Positions 32,032 to 43,489 of a stretch of 64,000 bases of DNA are shown here, in pieces. Under the pieces are notes generated by a model. The model ran no database searches, was not told where the DNA came from, and worked only from the letters and a program-made list of their open reading frames with translations. Position 1 is the stretch's first letter; the number at the start of each line of letters is the position of its first letter. The position numbers and the translations under genes are program-made. The stretch lies in contig CM114271.1 of assembly GCA_050084515.1 (NCBI GenBank), positions 32,178,001-32,242,000 on the forward strand, read 5' to 3'. This stretch comes from Blasia pusilla. Taxonomy: Eukaryota; Marchantiophyta; Marchantiopsida; Blasiales.

Positions 32032-32102
32032 TCAATTGGTTCCCTTGAGGGAACCAATTGATAATATGACACCTAGGATCATCATGCGAAGGATCCTAGG
32101 TG
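32032..32102. repeat. two adjacent perfect hairpins
   Basis: Hairpin 1: 13-bp perfect arms (32,032-32,044 TCAATTGGTTCCC and complement 32,049-32,061) with a 4-nt TTGA loop. Hairpin 2: 11-bp perfect arms (32,070-32,080 CACCTAGGATC and complement 32,092-32,102) with an 11-nt loop. They lie 280 bp after the pseudokinase stop and could be a transcript-end structure or foldback remnants. Confidence 0.8.
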
Positions 32103-32476
32103 GGGCTGCAATTGTCTGTCACTGTCAGTGAAATTGGTGATGTATAGGTTTATTCCCTCGTGTGATGTGCTATGTCTACAACTCCGTGGGAGCTAGGCTC
32201 AGCCCGAAGCCTACCTGCCATTGTCAGCCTCAACAAAAGGGCTTACCAGAATCACACAGAGCGACCAGGCCGAGGTGTTAACAAGGAGTGGAATTTGACG
32301 AGAAAAATACCAATGCAGGTAAGATAAGAGAGATGGGATGAAATAGTGAGAACTTAAATACACACCTGGATGAGAAGCCCACCTTCACGAGCACACTACG
32401 GAGGATTGAATTTACTTCAACCAATTCATGATGGTGATGCGAGGGAAGCAGCAGCTGTGCACACTCATGCAGCATA

Positions 32477-32526
32477 CAGACGTAGGTCTAACTAGGGTTC
32501 CTCAACCCTAGTGAGGCCTACGTCTG
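32477..32526. repeat. long imperfect palindrome
   Basis: Fifty bases form an almost complete inverted repeat: CAGACGTAGG at the left end and CCTACGTCTG at the right, with CTAGGGTT and AACCCTAG inside and a short centre. No flanking element was recognised. Confidence 0.75.
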
Positions 32527-32839
32527 TTAGTACTTGTATCCAAGCCTGGAGAAGCCCATGTAGAGAAGCCCATGTGAGTACTTAGTGGTAGTAGTCATTC
32601 TTCACAATAGCACGTTGCCACGAGAGATAATCAAGTTCCTACACATGTGAGTACTAGATGTAAGATTACACATTATTGCAATAATAATTGGAATCCATTT
32701 CACAGAGACAAGCAGCTTTAGTGAAGCCCATAGTTGCGTGTGGCCTTGCATTAAGGGCTGGCTAGGCTAGCTTCTATCCTTGGCCGCTTTGGGTGGGGGG
32801 CATAGGGAAGGCGGTTCCTAAAAAATTGGAAGCAGGCCA

Positions 32840-33157
32840 GGTTGAAACTGGATGGTTGGTGAGATATCCCGGAAGCCTCCATTGATAGATTATAGACTTG
32901 GTCGAATTGAAGAAAGATGAATCTCAATCAATATGCATGATGGAAAACCCATCCGAAAAACAAAAGAGCGGGACTCGAATAGTCAAGTATCCAGCTAGGT
33001 TGAGACTGGATGGTTGGTGGGATATCTCGAAAGCCTCAATTGATAGATTATGGACTTGGACGAATTGAAGAAAGATGAATCTCAATAAATATGCATGATG
33101 GAAGACCCATTTGAAAAACAAAAGAGGGGGACTCAAAGAATCACGTACCTAATAGGC
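32840..33157. repeat. 159-bp tandem duplication
   Basis: Two copies (32,840-32,998 and 32,999-33,157), each beginning GGTTGA(a/g)ACTGGATGG and sharing AAGATGAATCTCAAT and GGGACTC. They differ at about a dozen positions, so the duplication is not recent. Confidence 0.85.
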
Positions 33158-34674
33158 CACAACCGGCTCTGAAAAGGAAGAAGGGGACATTCCCCCTACT
33201 GGAGAAAGGAGAATGGATTGAACTTTAGATTGTTTGTATGTTGGTGGATTACAAAAACTAACACATGAGGGGATTAAGTAGGGGTTAGTAGAAAGATTCA
33301 ACATACAGCTGTCCATATGTTGAATCTTTGCTGTCGGGCGGATGTTAGTTTGTGGGTTTGGGGTTTGTACTCCATTATCAACTTGTTTGGCCCTAATCTT
33401 CCTTAATCTTTTAAGTAATTGAATAGGATTACGCAAAGATGTGAAATTGTGGGCCTAGGAATAGTGCTTTGAAAAGTGAGAAACTTTACGTTCACATGAG
33501 GATTACATTTTGGATTACCCTGGATTTGTCTTGGTAATCAGCGTTTACAAGAGCTCGTACTCCATCAAACACTGAGCGGATAGAGTTTGAATGCGTACAT
33601 TGTGCTCCGAGAGTGTTTTTGGATTTTTCCTTTAAGAAGTTACATTTTGCAACCTGAAATGTATTGTGTTTGCAAGTACGTTCACAAGGAAGCATGTAGT
33701 GGGCTCCGGACGAGTAAATGTATAATGTGTGCATCATTTTTCATATGGATTGGCATGGGTGAATGGTTTAGGACCAGGTTTCCGTTTGAATGTGTTGGAT
33801 TTAGTAGAGTTGAAATCTATTATGTTCAATGCTACACATTTGCTAGTAAGTGGTCAAGCAAGTATCTTCATTAGTGTATACGACAGTTTTTTCACGTTTT
33901 TGTTATTGTATTTGTTCATTATTCATTATTGTATTCTGGTTAGGTGGAATTTATTCACTATCACACTCACTTTCCCCATGTTCTTCACATGGAATTGATC
34001 CATCATAAAACTATCATCCCCCACACGATCGAACAGACATGATCAACATTTAGTAATGGTGAAAAACACCAAATATTATGGTGCATTTGCTTGGACCTTT
34101 CTTAAGTGACACTTGGTTTAGTATGGTCATAGAAAAGAGGTATGGATTCCCTTAGATAGGTTTGAAGACTTTATTCACGGTGAAGAATGTAAAGCGCACT
34201 ATGAAACCACATTTTGCAAAAGTGAGACTCGCAAATCTAGACACATGAATGTCATTTTATGGTATTGGTTTGCATGTGGGCCGTAGGATTTAAGGCCTGC
34301 TACCCTTGCCTTCCTAATGGAGGCAAGGGTAGAAGGCTAGAAAGCTAACGCAAACATCATCGCTTTCTAAAGGGCATAGATGCCAATTCCCATTCGCTAT
34401 TATAACCTCAAAAGACCATCATGGTTGTTGCAAGTTGATGCATATGATTTTGAAGCATGTGACAAGGAGGGGGTGGGGTTTCTCCCGAATTTGAGTTCGG
34501 ATTGTAGGGACTCTGTTGAGTGCTTGTTGAAGTGAATGTGAGCCCCTTAAATATCATGGAGGAGCATAAGAGGTGGATTTGCAAATATATTTGTGAAAAT
34601 TCTAGTGAGGAACAAGCGTGGGGCAAGGATGCCATACTAAACCTGTAAGATATCATGAATGCTAAGCATTCAAT

Positions 34675-36160
34675 GTGAAGAAGGAGACAATCTCTAGCTT
34701 ATGGAAAACCTTGGATCCTTGGAGGATGTATCACTACACAATATACATCATTGTTAATTCCTACAAGCACATAAACACAAGAAACAACATTGTTAATTCC
34801 TAAGAAACTCCACTCACTCATAACATTGGTTTTGAGTAGTTGAGCTAGTTGGAAGCTTGCTTTTTGTGGATCATCACTCCATATACTATAAGTCAAGAGT
34901 TCTTGTAAATCTACTATGTAAAGGTCTTTTTTGAGATGGATATGAGCTCATCTCGAGAATTTCATATGCTAGAGGGAGACTATCTCTAGCTTGCGGCAAT
35001 CTTTCACCTTGGTTATTTTACACCTTGGATCCTTGTTGTGCGCGTATGTATCACTACACAATATACCCTCGTTGTTAATGCCTACAAACAGGAGGGAAGT
35101 GCGGTAGATGGATGCTGATGGTGCTACTACAATCCAATATTGGGTATGAGCTCATCTCGATAATTTCATATACAGGGAGACAATCTCTAGCTTGCGGAAA
35201 TCTTTCACCTTGGATCCTTGTTGTGCGCGTATGTATCACTACACAATATACATCATTGTTAATTCCTACAAGCACATAAACACAAGAAACTCCACTCACT
35301 CATAACATTGGTTTTGAGTAGTTGAGCTAGTTGGAAGCTTGCTTTTTGTGGATCATCACTCCATATACTATAAGTCAAGAGTTCTTGTAAATCTACTATG
35401 TAAAGGTCTTTTTTTGCGAGATGGAAGCGATGGTGCTACTGCAATCCAATATTGGGTATGAGCTCATCTCGAGAATTTCATATGCTAGAGGGAGACTATC
35501 TCTAGCTTGCGGCAATCTTTCACCTTGGTTATTTTACACCTTGGATCCTTGTTGCAAAGTAGATGGATCTTTGATGGTGCTACTACAATCCAATATTGGG
35601 TATGAGCTCATCTGCTTTGCGGAAATCTTTCACCTTATCCAAAGCGTATGTATCACTACACAATATACATCATTGTTATGTATCACTACACAATATACCC
35701 TCGTTGTTAATGCCTACAAACACATAAACACAAGAAACTCTACTCACTTACAACAATGGTTTTGAGTAGTTAAGCTAGTTGGAAGCTTGCTTTTTGTGGA
35801 TCATCACTCCATATACTATAAGTCAAGAGTTCTTGTAAATCTACCATGTAAAGGTCTTTTTTGCAAGATGGAAGCGATGGTGCTACTGCAATCCAATATT
35901 GGGTATGAGCTCATCTCGAGAATTTCATATGCTAGAGAGAGACTATCTCTAGCTTGCGGCAATCTTTCACCTGGTTATTTTACACCTTGGATCCTTGTTG
36001 TGCGCGTATGTATCACTACACAATATACATCGTTGTTAATGCCTACAATCACATAAAAACAAGAAACTCTACTCACTTACAATAGTGGTTTTGAGTAGTT
36101 GAGCTAGTTGGAAGCTTGCTTTTTATGGATTATCACTCGGGGGTTGGTATTATGGCAGGA
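34675..36160. repeat. shuffled tandem repeat array
   Basis: Four sequence blocks recur in changing order. Block a, TGTATCACTACACAATATAC, occurs about six times. Block b, TTTTGAGTAGTTGAGCTAG, starts near 34,830, 35,312, 35,760 (one mismatch) and 36,089. Block c, CCAATATTGGGTATGAGCTC, occurs about four times. Block d, TCTCTAGCTTGCGG, occurs several times. Larger units recur at spacings of roughly 480, 450 and 330 bp. Block a with its surroundings resembles the terminus of the Gypsy-F LTR, suggesting an array of LTR fragments. Confidence 0.75.
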
Positions 36161-36991
36161 GAGAGTGTAAGAGAGGAGAGGAAGAGAGGAGAGTCTCTCT
36201 TCTAAAAGAAAGGTAGAATCAGCCTCCTCTCTTCAAAATTTTTTTGCTTTCAAATTCAAAAAATCTTCAGAAGGGAGTAGCAAGTGGACCACATTCGGGC
36301 AAAGCTAACCTTCTTTTTCCAGGCTTGGAAAAACAAGTAGACATCAGAAGACCACTGCAAACATCCTACCATCACTCTCCATGTGAGCCCAATTTTCTTT
36401 ACATTGCTAGTCTAAGCCAACTCTACAGTAAGCCGCATTGAGGCATATTATTGTTGGAGGACCATCGGCAGATAATTTGACCAGTATAAACAATTTCATC
36501 TCAATTAAAGGTTCTAATAGAGACTCCGACTATGGTGTCAATAGACTAATGTGCCCTTCAGGGTTTAACTTATCAAAAGATCTGGTTGAAATTATGGATT
36601 GTTGATGTAGGACTCCCACCCTCACCATATTGGGTAGGAGGGCTCTTCATGCAACAAGGCATGAAATATCCCATCTGATCAATACTATTCTATCAGATGG
36701 GATTTTCCAAAAAAAAATGAACACTGACCATTGTGCATAGTTGAAGACTTTCATGACAGTCTTGGATCTTTAGAAAGTGTAGGGTTCTTGAAAAATCGGG
36801 TGCATGGAGTCTACCATGGATTGCTGTACGTTTGACAACTTGGTTTCACCATTCTATCTGCCACTAGGAAATGTATGCATCAAGAAGAAAATTTGCAAGG
36901 AAGGACTAAGAAGACAATGGAAGCAACAAGTTGGTAGCCGTCATGAGTGAAGAGGGAGATTGATAAGTAACCAGGTCCATTCATTCAGACA
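36161..36991. other. non-coding interval with GA-rich stretch and hairpin
   Basis: A purine-rich stretch (about 36,155-36,200) precedes unrecognised sequence. A perfect 12-bp hairpin, ATCCCATCTGAT at 36,668-36,679 with its complement at 36,692-36,703, lies in the middle. No gene recognised. Confidence 0.5.
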
Positions 36992-37411
36992 TGCAACCCG
37001 TCGGAAATCGATATGTTGCACCCCTTGCAACCTATCACAAGTCGACAGGTTGCACCTCTTGCAACCCGTCGGAATCCGACGGGTTGTAAGACTGTACCGT
37101 CTCTGGTTTAGGTTATCTTGCAACCTGTGGGACTCCGACGGGTTGCAAGACTAGACTATCTGCAAAAACCGATTCTACTCTTCAGTTGGAGTGATTCTCA
37201 ACCTTTCGGAATCAAACGAGTTATCAACCTCTCGAACCAAAGATTAGAGTCCAAGAAAGCACGCACACCACATCAAAAGAATCGAAGGGAACAAATTGGT
37301 CTTGGTACAGTGAAAGGTTATCAAGCAAAATATAAATGTGAAAAGATATTTTCAGGTAAAATGTAAATGTGAAAAGATATCATGCAACCCGTCGCTTTTC
37401 GAAAGATTGCA
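36992..37411. repeat. 29-bp palindrome repeats, cluster 1
   Basis: Copies at 36,992-37,020, 37,026-37,054, 37,060-37,088, 37,119-37,147, a degenerate copy at 37,198-37,226, and 37,383-37,411. Each is 29 bp. The consensus is the 14-base half-site TGCAACCCGTCGGA, one variable centre base, and the exact reverse complement of the half-site. The first three start 34 bp apart. They lie beyond the 3' end of gene H. Substitutions fall on either arm. Confidence 0.9.
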
Positions 37412-37558
37412 AAAGCAAAAAATCCTCACCCCAATTTCGGAATGTGATCAAAAACAACATCAGACAATAAGCGTGAAGAGAATTGGATGCGTTAAAAAAA
37501 TCCACTTTATTTAAAACTGCTTGAAAAACGGTTATTTACGTTTGATTTCATGAAAATT

Positions 37559-38393
37559 TAGTGTATGATCTCTTCAACCTCGTCATCTACAAAAATGTTC
37601 CTAACTCTTGCCGGTTCCTCTAGAAGAGACTTCTCAGGGCTAGTCAGAGGCTCCTCTATACGATTGTAGATTGGAATTCAGAAGGAAGGAGGATCCGAGA
37701 GCCTTGTCTCCCTAGGAGCCCCATATCGGTCCCATGTGTCCCCAGAAATGACCCAACGCATGCCCCGACAGCTGATTTTGAAGCTTCTGCAAACGGAAAC
37801 CCATCCATATCAATATTTGCTCCTTCCCCGGGTCACACATGTCAACTCCAAAATGCTTAAAATCCAAGGCACCTACACTCACTCGTCATCATCCGACAGC
37901 TCCTCTAGAATCACCGGTGGCCTTGCCCTTCCAATTTTTGGGATCATTGGTAGTGAGGATGGCGTCACAACGAGTGGCTCCAATGCAGATTTATTGATCT
38001 ATGCACGCGACTTGTAAACGCCCATCACCCTCTGGTAGTCAAATTTTGCCTCCCGGAAAAGTGCAAACAAGGTGTTCCGAGACTCAAGGCAAAGAATGTT
38101 TTGACTACTCTGCCAAGCAAATCTAACACTTGCCCCAGAAAGACCCACCAAATCACATGGCGTCGAACACAACTCCATCAAGATTTGCATGAGTGCGGGT
38201 GATTTTTCCCTCCCTCCAAGCATTGGCACTCCTTCCTCGACGAAAATACCCGGGGGTGAATTGGACATGCTATTAAGAGTGAATCCATCTACATCTCGAT
38301 CAATAGGATGCTGTACCTCAAAACCCTCAAACCTTTGCTCTGGTCTGACAAAAAAATGAACGTAGGAATATTCCATTTGCAAAGAATAGAACT
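37559..38393 (-). pseudogene. gene H, 3' exon: amino-methyltransferase-like C-terminus
   Basis: Minus-strand frame (38,382-37,999 open, then broken to a stop at about 37,559). It contains MLGGREKSPALMQILMELC, then STPCDLVGLSGASVRFA and NILCLESRNTLF. This follows the pattern of the SAM-binding half of beta-class amino-methyltransferases (E-K-P helix, P-G-D-x-V-x-D-x-x-x-G-[TS]-G strand, then an acidic residue closing strand 2), which methylate adenine N6 or cytosine N4. The Gly-rich loop is damaged (Gly to Cys in PGD; part of the loop lost), so activity is unlikely. Downstream are an acidic stretch (ILEELSDDDE) and the end RVRNIFVDDEVEEIIH. The exon starts at an acceptor TTTTTAG (38,394-38,400) and joins in frame to the exon ending at 45,429. 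Confidence 0.5.
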
Positions 38394-38436
38394 CTAAAAA
38401 TCACCTAAGAATCGATGGGAGGAAGAGGTCTTCAAG

Positions 38437-38692
38437 GAGCAACCGACAGAATCCGACGGGTTGCAAATGTGAGATGTCATCGAGGTAATTTGCGTTTAGG
38501 GGAGGGGGATGCAACACGTCAAATTCAGACAGATTGCTCACTAACCATGGATGTGCAACCCGTCTGGTTCCAACGGATTTCATAGGCCATGGCAGGGTCC
38601 ATCTGCAACCCATCAAAATCCGACGAGTTGCCCAACACACCCCAAAACCCGACGAGTGGGTGATGCATCCCGTCCGACTCTGACGGGTTGCA
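38437..38692. repeat. 29-bp palindrome repeats, cluster 2
   Basis: Copies at about 38,438-38,465 (one base shorter), 38,510-38,538, 38,554-38,582, 38,604-38,632 and 38,664-38,692, with a half copy near 38,645. They lie in the proposed gene-H intron, just inside its 3' end, next to the LINE-C pile. Confidence 0.88.
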
Positions 38693-38708
38693 CAAGGCCT
38701 GTTAGGAT

Positions 38709-40313
38709 CAAATGGTAAAATGGTAAATAGATCAAGCCCGTGGGATCCAAAGGGTTAAAAGGCTAAAAAACACGTTACAAGTCAGTCAATCACTGACTCG
38801 GAAAAAGATCCTAAAGACCTTCTCTTGGATATTGCCAAGAGCACTTGAGCGATGAATAATGACATCCCTAATATAACAATCTAAATCATAAGGTACCAGA
38901 TATAGTAAGGAATAGATATTCTCCACATCTATTTTATGAGCTAGTCTAATCTCTTCATACCTTGGACATGTAATAAACACATGATCTTCATCCTCAATAT
39001 TTTCTCTGTCACATAAACTACAAATTTGTTCACTTCTATCAATATTAAGCCATCGTCCTTCTTCATTTCCTAGAGATCAAGAGATCTCACCCTTGCAATA
39101 TAAGAGAAGGTCAAGTAAAGAGCTTCAGCCTCTAGAGGAAGACAACCTGTTTCCGCAAGAAGAATAGCATACGGAGTTTGGTTTCTTATACCCAATTCTT
39201 CTTATAGAGAGATCTTTTGCACCCTGTCCATGCGCTCCCAACCTGTCTTCTTACAACTAGGGCCCCAAAATTGGGTCCCACATAAGATCACTGGCAACAC
39301 TAAGCTCCTAAAGAAGAAATTCATAAGATCCCAAGACACAAGATGAGCTCTTCTACACCAATTTAAAAATGAATATAGAGCTTTATAACCAGCTTCTACT
39401 CTCTTTTGCATGCAGAGTGCCCAACTATAGTCATGAGAGAAATCAATGTCTAGATATTTGCAACTCTTCACTTGTTCTAATTGAAGACCTTTGTAAAAGA
39501 ACGAGAACTTGGATCTAGTACCCACTATAATAACTTTAGACTTCTCCATATTAACCTCCATCTGATTCTGCGTACAAAAACTTGCCAAAGTGTTGAGGCA
39601 TTTTTGTAAACCAATGCCATCACATGCTAGTTACATGATATCATTTGCATACAATAGAGCTTTGATGACAAAGTTCTCCAAGCTTGACACTTTCACTATC
39701 ACATTCCTCCAACCATTTTTTGATATCATCTATGAAAAGATTCACAAACTCAAGAGATCTTGAGCACTATCGCAGTCATTCAAGGTTGTCCTCTCTCCCC
39801 TACTCTATTTGGAGTTTTGGTAAATGGTAAATTTGATCTTGGCCCGAACAGAATGGTACTACGCGGCCACGGTTGCTAGGAGATTTGGTGGTACTCCAAT
39901 GGCTTGTAGCCTATCTCATAAGAGCTTACGAGGTAAGATATCAAAATGTTTCTTGAAATCGATGAAACCACAAAACAAAGCTTTTCCATTGCCCTTAGAT
40001 TTCTCCTATAAAACACGTAAGACCAAGATATGGTCGATGGTGTTGTATAGTGGGCGAAAACCAGCTTGGACTTGTGCTCTCTTTTGGAAAGACTATGTCC
40101 ATGCGATCAACTTTGACTCCACCAATTTCCCAAACAGCTTGGCAAAAACACTACCCACCATGATAGTGCGATAGTTTGTCACCAAGTCCTTCCTTCCTGG
40201 TTTTTGAAGAGAAAAAATCTCCCATAACGACAAGGTAGAAGGACAATATCACCCAATACTTTGGTGAGGATCGGTCCGACAGAATCTCCTCCCCACTTGA
40301 GAAGTTCAATATG
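38709..40313 (-). mobile_element. LINE-C copy 1 (rearranged)
   Basis: Minus-strand LINE-C. 40,313 to about 39,826 carries RT sequence (KSGKKD-type and FKKHFDI-type), 39,743-39,823 is a short inverted block, 39,202-39,588 has FCTQNQMEVNMEKSKVIIVG, and 38,786-39,080 has the zinc-knuckle end (CSLCDRENIEDEDHVFITC). The tail is a TGGTAA-type repeat at about 38,709-38,732 on the plus strand. About 400 bp of the post-RT region is deleted near 39,090. It is interrupted at its upstream side by the tail of copy 2. Confidence 0.8.
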
Positions 40314-40813
40314 GTAAATGGTAAATAGATCAAGCCCGTGGGACCCAAAGGGTCAAAAGGCTGAAAAACATATTACAAGTCATTCATTCACTGACCCTGA
40401 AAAAGATCCTTAAGACCTTCTCCTAGCTACAGCCTAGAGCAGTTGAGCGATGAATGATGACGTCCCTAAGATAACAACATAAATCATAAGGCACTAGCTG
40501 TAGTAAAGAATAGAAATTCTCCACATCTATTTTATGAGCTAGTCTAATCTCCACATCTATTTTATGACCTCAATCGTTGTTATCTCTGAAAAGAATTGAT
40601 TCAATTCAAAATGTCCCCACCAACTGTTGTAGCCCACAAATTATGGTAAATGGTAAATGGTAAATAGATCAAGCCCGTGGGACCCAAAGGGTCAAAAGGT
40701 TGAAAAACACATTACAAGTCATTCATTCGCTCACCCTGAAAAAGATCCTTAAGACCTTCTCCTAGCTACACCCTAGAGCAGTTGAGCGATCAATAATGAC
40801 GTCCCTAATATAA
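40314..40813 (-). mobile_element. two 5'-truncated LINE-C 3' ends
   Basis: Two short LINE-C 3' ends in series on the minus strand. The first spans about 40,314-40,560 and is followed by about 85 bp of unrelated sequence. The second spans about 40,645-40,813. Each begins on the plus strand with TGGTAAATGGTAAATAG-type tail followed by ATCAAGCCCGTGGGACCCAA and ends abruptly in the C-terminal coding region. These are classic 5'-truncated LINE insertions. Confidence 0.82.
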
Positions 40814-40929
40814 TGGTAATGGTAATGGTAAATAGATCAAGCCCGTGGGACCCAAAGGGTCAAAAGGCTGAAAAACACATTACAAGTCATTCATTCACTG
40901 ACCTTGAAAAAGATCCTTAAGACCTTCTC

Positions 40930-42380
40930 CTAACTACAGCCTAGAGCAGTTGAGCGATGAATGATGACGTCCCTAAGATAACAACCTAAATCATAAGGCA
41001 CTAGCTGTAGTAAGGAATAGAAATTCTCCACATCTATTTTATGAGCTAGTCTAATCTCTTCATACCTTGGACATGTAACAAACAGATGCTCTTCATCCTC
41101 AATATTTTCTCCATCACATAACCTACAAATTCGTTCACTTCTATCAATTTTAAACCATCGTCCTTCCTCAATTCCTAGCCTATGAGACCCAGTTCTATGA
41201 CGTGCGATAATATGTCGTAAGAACGTGGAGATCCCTGTAAGTAGATATCCTTGTTCACAATATACAAGCATAGGATTAACATGAAGTTGATAAAACTCCG
41301 TTTTGGTGCCTGGACTGCTCCAAATGATGTTGAGAGATTGCTTCTGTAGATCCTCACGGAGGGCCATCGGTTTCAAGTCCCAATCGCGTTCTGCCACATT
41401 CCACTTTGAAGACCAAGTCACCACATCCGCTATCCACCCTATGGAACGTGTGGCTCGCAAAGCTTGATGAGGGAGGCGAGAAACATCAAGAGATCTCACC
41501 CTTGCGATGTAAGTGATGGTCAAGTAAAGAGCTTCAACTTCTAGAGGAAGAAAACCTGTTTCCGCAAGAAGAATAGCATACGGAGTTGGTTTCTTACACC
41601 AAATTCTTCTTGTAGAAAGATCTTTTGCACTCTTTCCACGCGCTCCCAACCTGTCTTCTTACAACAAGGGCCCCAAACTTGGGTCCCATATAAGATCACC
41701 GGCAACACTAAGCTCTTAAATAAGAATTTCCTAAGACTCCAAGACACAAGATGAGATCTTCTACACCGGTTTTAAAATGAATATAGAGCTTTGTAACCAG
41801 CTTCTCTCTTTTTGCATAAAGTGCCCAACTATAGTCATGAGAGAAATCGATGCCTAGATATTTGTAACTCTTCACTTGTTCTAATTGTAAACCTTTGTAA
41901 AAGAACGAGAGCTTGGATCTAGTACCCACTATAATGACTTTAGACTTCTCCATATTAACCTCCATCTGATTCTGGGTACAAAACCTTGCCAAAGTGTCGA
42001 GGTGCTTTTGTAAACTAATGCCATCACGTGCTAGTAATATGATATCATCTGCATACAATAGAGCTTTGATGACAAAGTCCCCAAGCTTGACACCTTCACT
42101 ATCATATTCCTCCAACCACATTTCGATATCATCTATGAAAACTCCAAAAAGTGTAGGGGAGAGAGGGCAACCTTGAATGACTCCAATGGTACTCAAGATC
42201 TCTTGAGTTTGTGAACCTTTGATCTTGGCCCGAACGGAATGGTATAACGTGGCCACGGCTGCTAGGAGATTTGGTGATACTCCAATGGCTTGCAGCCTTT
42301 TCCATAAGAGCATGCGAGGTATTGTATCAAAAACTTTCTTGAAATCGATGAAGCCGCAAAAAAAAGCTTAGGGTCAAGAG
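40930..42380 (-). pseudogene. LINE-C copy 4 ORF2 reverse transcriptase and C-terminus
   Basis: 42,313-41,708 has motif B GVIQGCPLSPTLFGVFIDD and motif C ALLYADDIILLA; motif A (GFIDFKKVFDTIP) lies just upstream at about 42,320-42,360 in another frame. 41,649-40,930 (239 codons) holds the post-RT helical region and the zinc knuckle CRLCDGENIEDEEHLFVTC, ending in VIIHRSTAL. A frame break at about 41,710-41,800 separates the two. RT N-terminal motifs 0-2 are deleted. Confidence 0.85.
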
Positions 42381-43471
42381 AAAGACCATCCTAATCCTCA
42401 CATTTTCCATTTGCTAATCTTCTTAGTTGAGTCATACAGTCTGGTATGCCTTCACAATGCGCCATAGATGTAGCATGGGGAAAGAAGTAGAGCTTTTCAA
42501 CAAAAGATATCAAAGACTTGGAATCAAGAGTAGGTTTTGAATACCGTACTAGTTACCATCTCCAAAATGTTTTGGGATCATCATACAACTCCCTTGTTAA
42601 GGACTCTTGCTTCCGCCGTAAGAAAGCTCGTTTCTTAGATGTCACCAAGTGTTTGTAAAGATCCCTCATAATTAGCCGACTTTGGATATCCAAAGATTTG
42701 TCCATTGATCTTATCCTTGCTTGCTTTCATTCACAGTCAAACCACCCATTACAAGGCAACCTCCTAACACTTCTATCCCTGTGTCACGAAAAGAACTTGG
42801 ATGGAGTATTTTTTAGCAATTCGGTTAGTTGCAAACTTGCCGTGTGTGGATTAGGGCTCTATACAAGTGGCTCCGAAAGTTTAAAAATGCTCTGTCAAAG
42901 GATTTATAGAAATATTTGAAGAGATTCTAGACAACAAACCATCCTTTGGTTCTTTGAGAAGAGGAGCAATCAAGGAATCACTAAATTCGATAAATTGAGC
43001 AAAACGTGTGTGAGCATTGAAATCCCCGACTAGAAAGACTTTACCTTTGCTTTGGTATTTGAGAACATCCCCAACAAGTCGATAAAACGTTTGACTTCGA
43101 TTGCAAGTGTGCGTTGAGTAGATAAGCATGGACAGTGGTGCAAAGTAACAAACTGCCAAATAACAATAAGATCCCCCAACTAAACCAAGACGTAGCCAAT
43201 GATATTGGCCCCCGATATCTTGATCTTCTACATGTATCAAAGGTAGAAATTGTGACCTGATGAAAGTAGCAATACCTCCATAACCCCTTCTTGCCGTTTG
43301 CCTTCTTTGGTTCCATCTCGATCCCACCAAAGTAAACCCTTGCATCTCTGCAATAGTATTGCTCTCATATTCCCAAGTCTCCACAATATTGATGATGTTT
43401 GCCATATCCCAAACTGGTAGAGCAATCACATACTTTATTGTTGAAAGACCGCTTCTATTCCACATCAACAC
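42381..43471 (-). pseudogene. LINE-C copy 4 ORF2 endonuclease part
   Basis: 42,881-43,471 has NIINIVETWEYES (catalytic Glu), the strand around YCYLAVCYFAPL and VFLVGDFNAHTRFAQF (metal-binding Asp/Asn), then stops. Downstream pieces at 42,400-42,880 match the linker of the plus copy (DSECKQARIRSMDKS-type, RRKQES-type) in broken frames. The part of the endonuclease carrying the SDH motif is missing. Confidence 0.8.
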
Positions 43472-43489
43472 TCTAAACTTCTTGGATTG

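Larger units (their letters stand above)
32103..34674. other. non-coding interval with hairpins and a duplication
   Basis: No gene was recognised. The interval contains the palindrome at 32,477-32,526, a 159-bp tandem duplication at 32,840-33,157, and perfect hairpins at 33,292-33,329 (14-bp arms, AAAGATTCAACATA) and 34,300-34,332 (12-bp arms, CTACCCTTGCCT). Base composition is AT-rich with no long open frames. Confidence 0.5.

Noticed and set aside
36992-37147. CRISPR-like look of the 29-bp repeats with 34-bp starting interval
   Set aside because: The spacers are only about 5 nt, repeats are full palindromes with diverged arms, spacing is irregular, and the context is a plant genome without cas genes.
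36941-37366. Open frames with repeated peptide text such as CNLSQVDRLHLLQPVGIRR on both strands
   Set aside because: They are translations of the palindromic DNA repeats; both strands give similar peptides because of the palindrome, and no domain or start context supports a protein.
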